Shown piece after piece: positions 62,992-64,000 of a stretch of DNA of 64,000 nucleotides; within the stretch, counting starts at the first letter, position 1, and every line of letters begins with the position of its first letter. Origin of the DNA: Paenibacillus tuaregi (lineage in GTDB: Bacteria; Bacillota; Bacilli; Paenibacillales; Paenibacillaceae). The stretch lies in the NCBI RefSeq assembly GCF_900086655.1, contig NZ_LT575476.1, positions 2,515,869-2,579,868 of the forward strand. Direction: 5' to 3'. The position numbers were made by a program, and so were the translations under genes. The notes under the pieces are model-generated. The model was not told where the DNA came from. It did no database searches and saw only the letters and a list, made by a program, of their open reading frames with translations.

Positions 62992-64000
62992 GTCCCTTTA
63001 TGCCCGTATTGTGCTTAGCTTTATAGGTGTGGTAAGCCTGAGTCTGGTTGTGGGAGGCAGCATTATCAACTATTTCTATGAGAACCGGATAGATACGCTT
63101 GTCCAGGACAAAATGATTGTTCACGCCCAGAGTATGATCAGGGCTTACAAGCAGCTGGGCGGGCAAAATGGCAGCCTCTTTATGGAGGCTAGTGGCTCCA
63201 TTCCGTTTTACGCGATTCAAATTTACGACAACCGCGAACAGCAAGTGTACACTTCGGGGACGGAACCTGCACAGGAATTGCCGGATATTCAAGCCGGGAT
63301 CCGCCACGTATTGAAATCCAAACAAATATATCGGGATGTCTCCAAAAGGGAGGATCATATTACAATTGGGCTGCCATTTGAGCTCGGCGGCTTAACCCAT
63401 GTCCTTTTTATGACGGCTCAATTGGATTTTTTCCTGAGTGAAACGGGGACTCAGATTCAATATTTGCAGTTGTTTGTCTTCGTTCTAGGCAGTGTGTTAG
63501 TAGTCATTGCGGCACGCTATATTGTCAGACCCTTACGGCTGTTAATCCAGGCTTCACAAACTGTGTCCAGAGGCAACTTCGAGGTCGATTTGCACTCTAC
63601 GCGTAATGATGATATTGGTCAGCTTACCCGCAGCTTTAAAGCTATGGCTTCTGAACTGGGGAGAATGGATGGAATTCGGAGAAGATTTGTGTCCGATGTG
63701 TCTCATGAACTAGGAACACCTCTGACCAATATCCGTGGATATGCCCATGCGCTCCGGCACAAGAGGCTGGACGAAGCCAGCCGGAATCGCCTGCTGGGTA
63801 TTATTGAAGAGGAGAGCGACAGAATGTCCAGAATGTGCGGCGATCTCCTCCAATTAACCAGTCTGGAGCATGAACAACAGCTGTCCTCGGTCCGCAGCTT
63901 CCGGTTGGATGAGCAGCTTCGTCAGGCCGTAATCCGGCTGGAGCCGAAATGGTCTGAATTCCAACTGGAGATGCAGTTGAGGCTTGAGGAGGTGACAATT
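62984..64000 (+). CDS. sensor histidine kinase, 3' partial
   Basis: Starts at ATG 62984 within the end of the regulator gene (MIKSLYARIVLSFIGV) and stays open to the window edge; 339 codons are visible. Two membrane segments (about 10-28 and 160-180) flank an extracellular sensor of about 130 residues. A HAMP region follows, then HisKA with His241 in SDVSHELGTPLTNIRGYAHAL. The usual Arg after HEL is Gly here. The ATPase domain lies beyond the window. Confidence 0.9.
   Translation, partial: MIKSLYARIVLSFIGVVSLSLVVGGSIINYFYENRIDTLVQDKMIVHAQSMIRAYKQLGGQNGSLFMEASGSIPFYAIQIYDNREQQVYTSGTEPAQELPDIQAGIRHVLKSKQIYRDVSKREDHITIGLPFELGGLTHVLFMTAQLDFFLSETGTQIQYLQLFVFVLGSVLVVIAARYIVRPLRLLIQASQTVSRGNFEVDLHSTRNDDIGQLTRSFKAMASELGRMDGIRRRFVSDVSHELGTPLTNIRGYAHALRHKRLDEASRNRLLGIIEEESDRMSRMCGDLLQLTSLEHEQQLSSVRSFRLDEQLRQAVIRLEPKWSEFQLEMQLRLEEVTI

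Noticed and set aside
1-64000. CRISPR array, tRNA, rRNA or transposase genes
   Set aside because: No regularly spaced repeats, tRNA-like cloverleaf, rRNA sequence or insertion-sequence transposase was noticed.

Overview
The window looks like chromosomal DNA of an endospore-forming Firmicute, most likely Paenibacillus or a close relative. The evidence is a gerP spore-coat operon, a cwlJ-gerQ germination pair, sigma-K-like promoters, strong Shine-Dalgarno (SD) sites with frequent GTG/TTG starts, leucine T-box leaders, Lpl/Ytc-type polysaccharide importers with a membrane AraC sensor, and roughly 50% GC. The assignment rests on gene content alone.

Layout. 1-2.6 kb: a BceAB-type peptide-antibiotic ABC exporter, cut at the left edge. 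2.9-11.2 kb: three 28-bp Xer/dif-like sites (2916-2943, 6433-6460, 11177-11204). The first interval holds gerPA-E (minus strand), an Hsp20-like spore protein and a complete Xer-type tyrosine recombinase whose stop lies 7 bp before the middle site. The second holds a conserved protein of unknown function, tandem leucine T-boxes with leuA, and ldh. 11.3-19.8 kb: a polysaccharide deacetylase, an Asp-box lipoprotein, a DUF2500-like protein, an FAD oxidoreductase, cwlJ-gerQ, a CBS/CorC membrane protein and an ArsR-like regulator. 20-25.7 kb: a complete oppABCDF operon. 25.8-28.8 kb: a small secreted protein, an ECF sigma/anti-sigma pair and a DksA/TraR zinc-finger protein. 28.9-35.5 kb: an operon with a binding protein, two permeases, an ATPase, a DeoR regulator, an alkaline-phosphatase-superfamily phosphoesterase and a PHP phosphoesterase, read as uptake and breakdown of a phosphorylated compound. 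35.5-42.6 kb: an M29 aminopeptidase, PadR, KtrB, a small acidic protein, an AI-2E-type exporter and a secreted two-domain protein.

43-55.1 kb is a glycan locus. It has two Lpl-type permeases, a lipoprotein, a membrane AraC sensor, and then four consecutive genes without signal peptides: GH29 fucosidase, CBM9-like protein, a large transglutaminase/PNGase-like protein and a GH18 glycosidase. I propose import followed by cytosolic breakdown of a fucosylated N-glycan or glycopeptide. 55.3-58.8 kb: RNase J, then a secreted GH8 enzyme behind an unusual promoter-hairpin-palindrome leader. 59-62 kb: type III polyketide synthase, methyltransferase and flavoprotein, likely a phenolic-lipid or quinone pathway. 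62.3-64 kb: an OmpR-type response regulator and a histidine kinase cut at the right edge.

The observations most worth following are the dif-like sites with their adjacent recombinase and the missing gerPF, the cytosolic glycopeptide-like locus, the phosphoester operon, and the GH8 leader. Start codons were often moved from the longest open frame to the start preceded by a clear SD site. No database search could be run, so family names come from recognised motifs.
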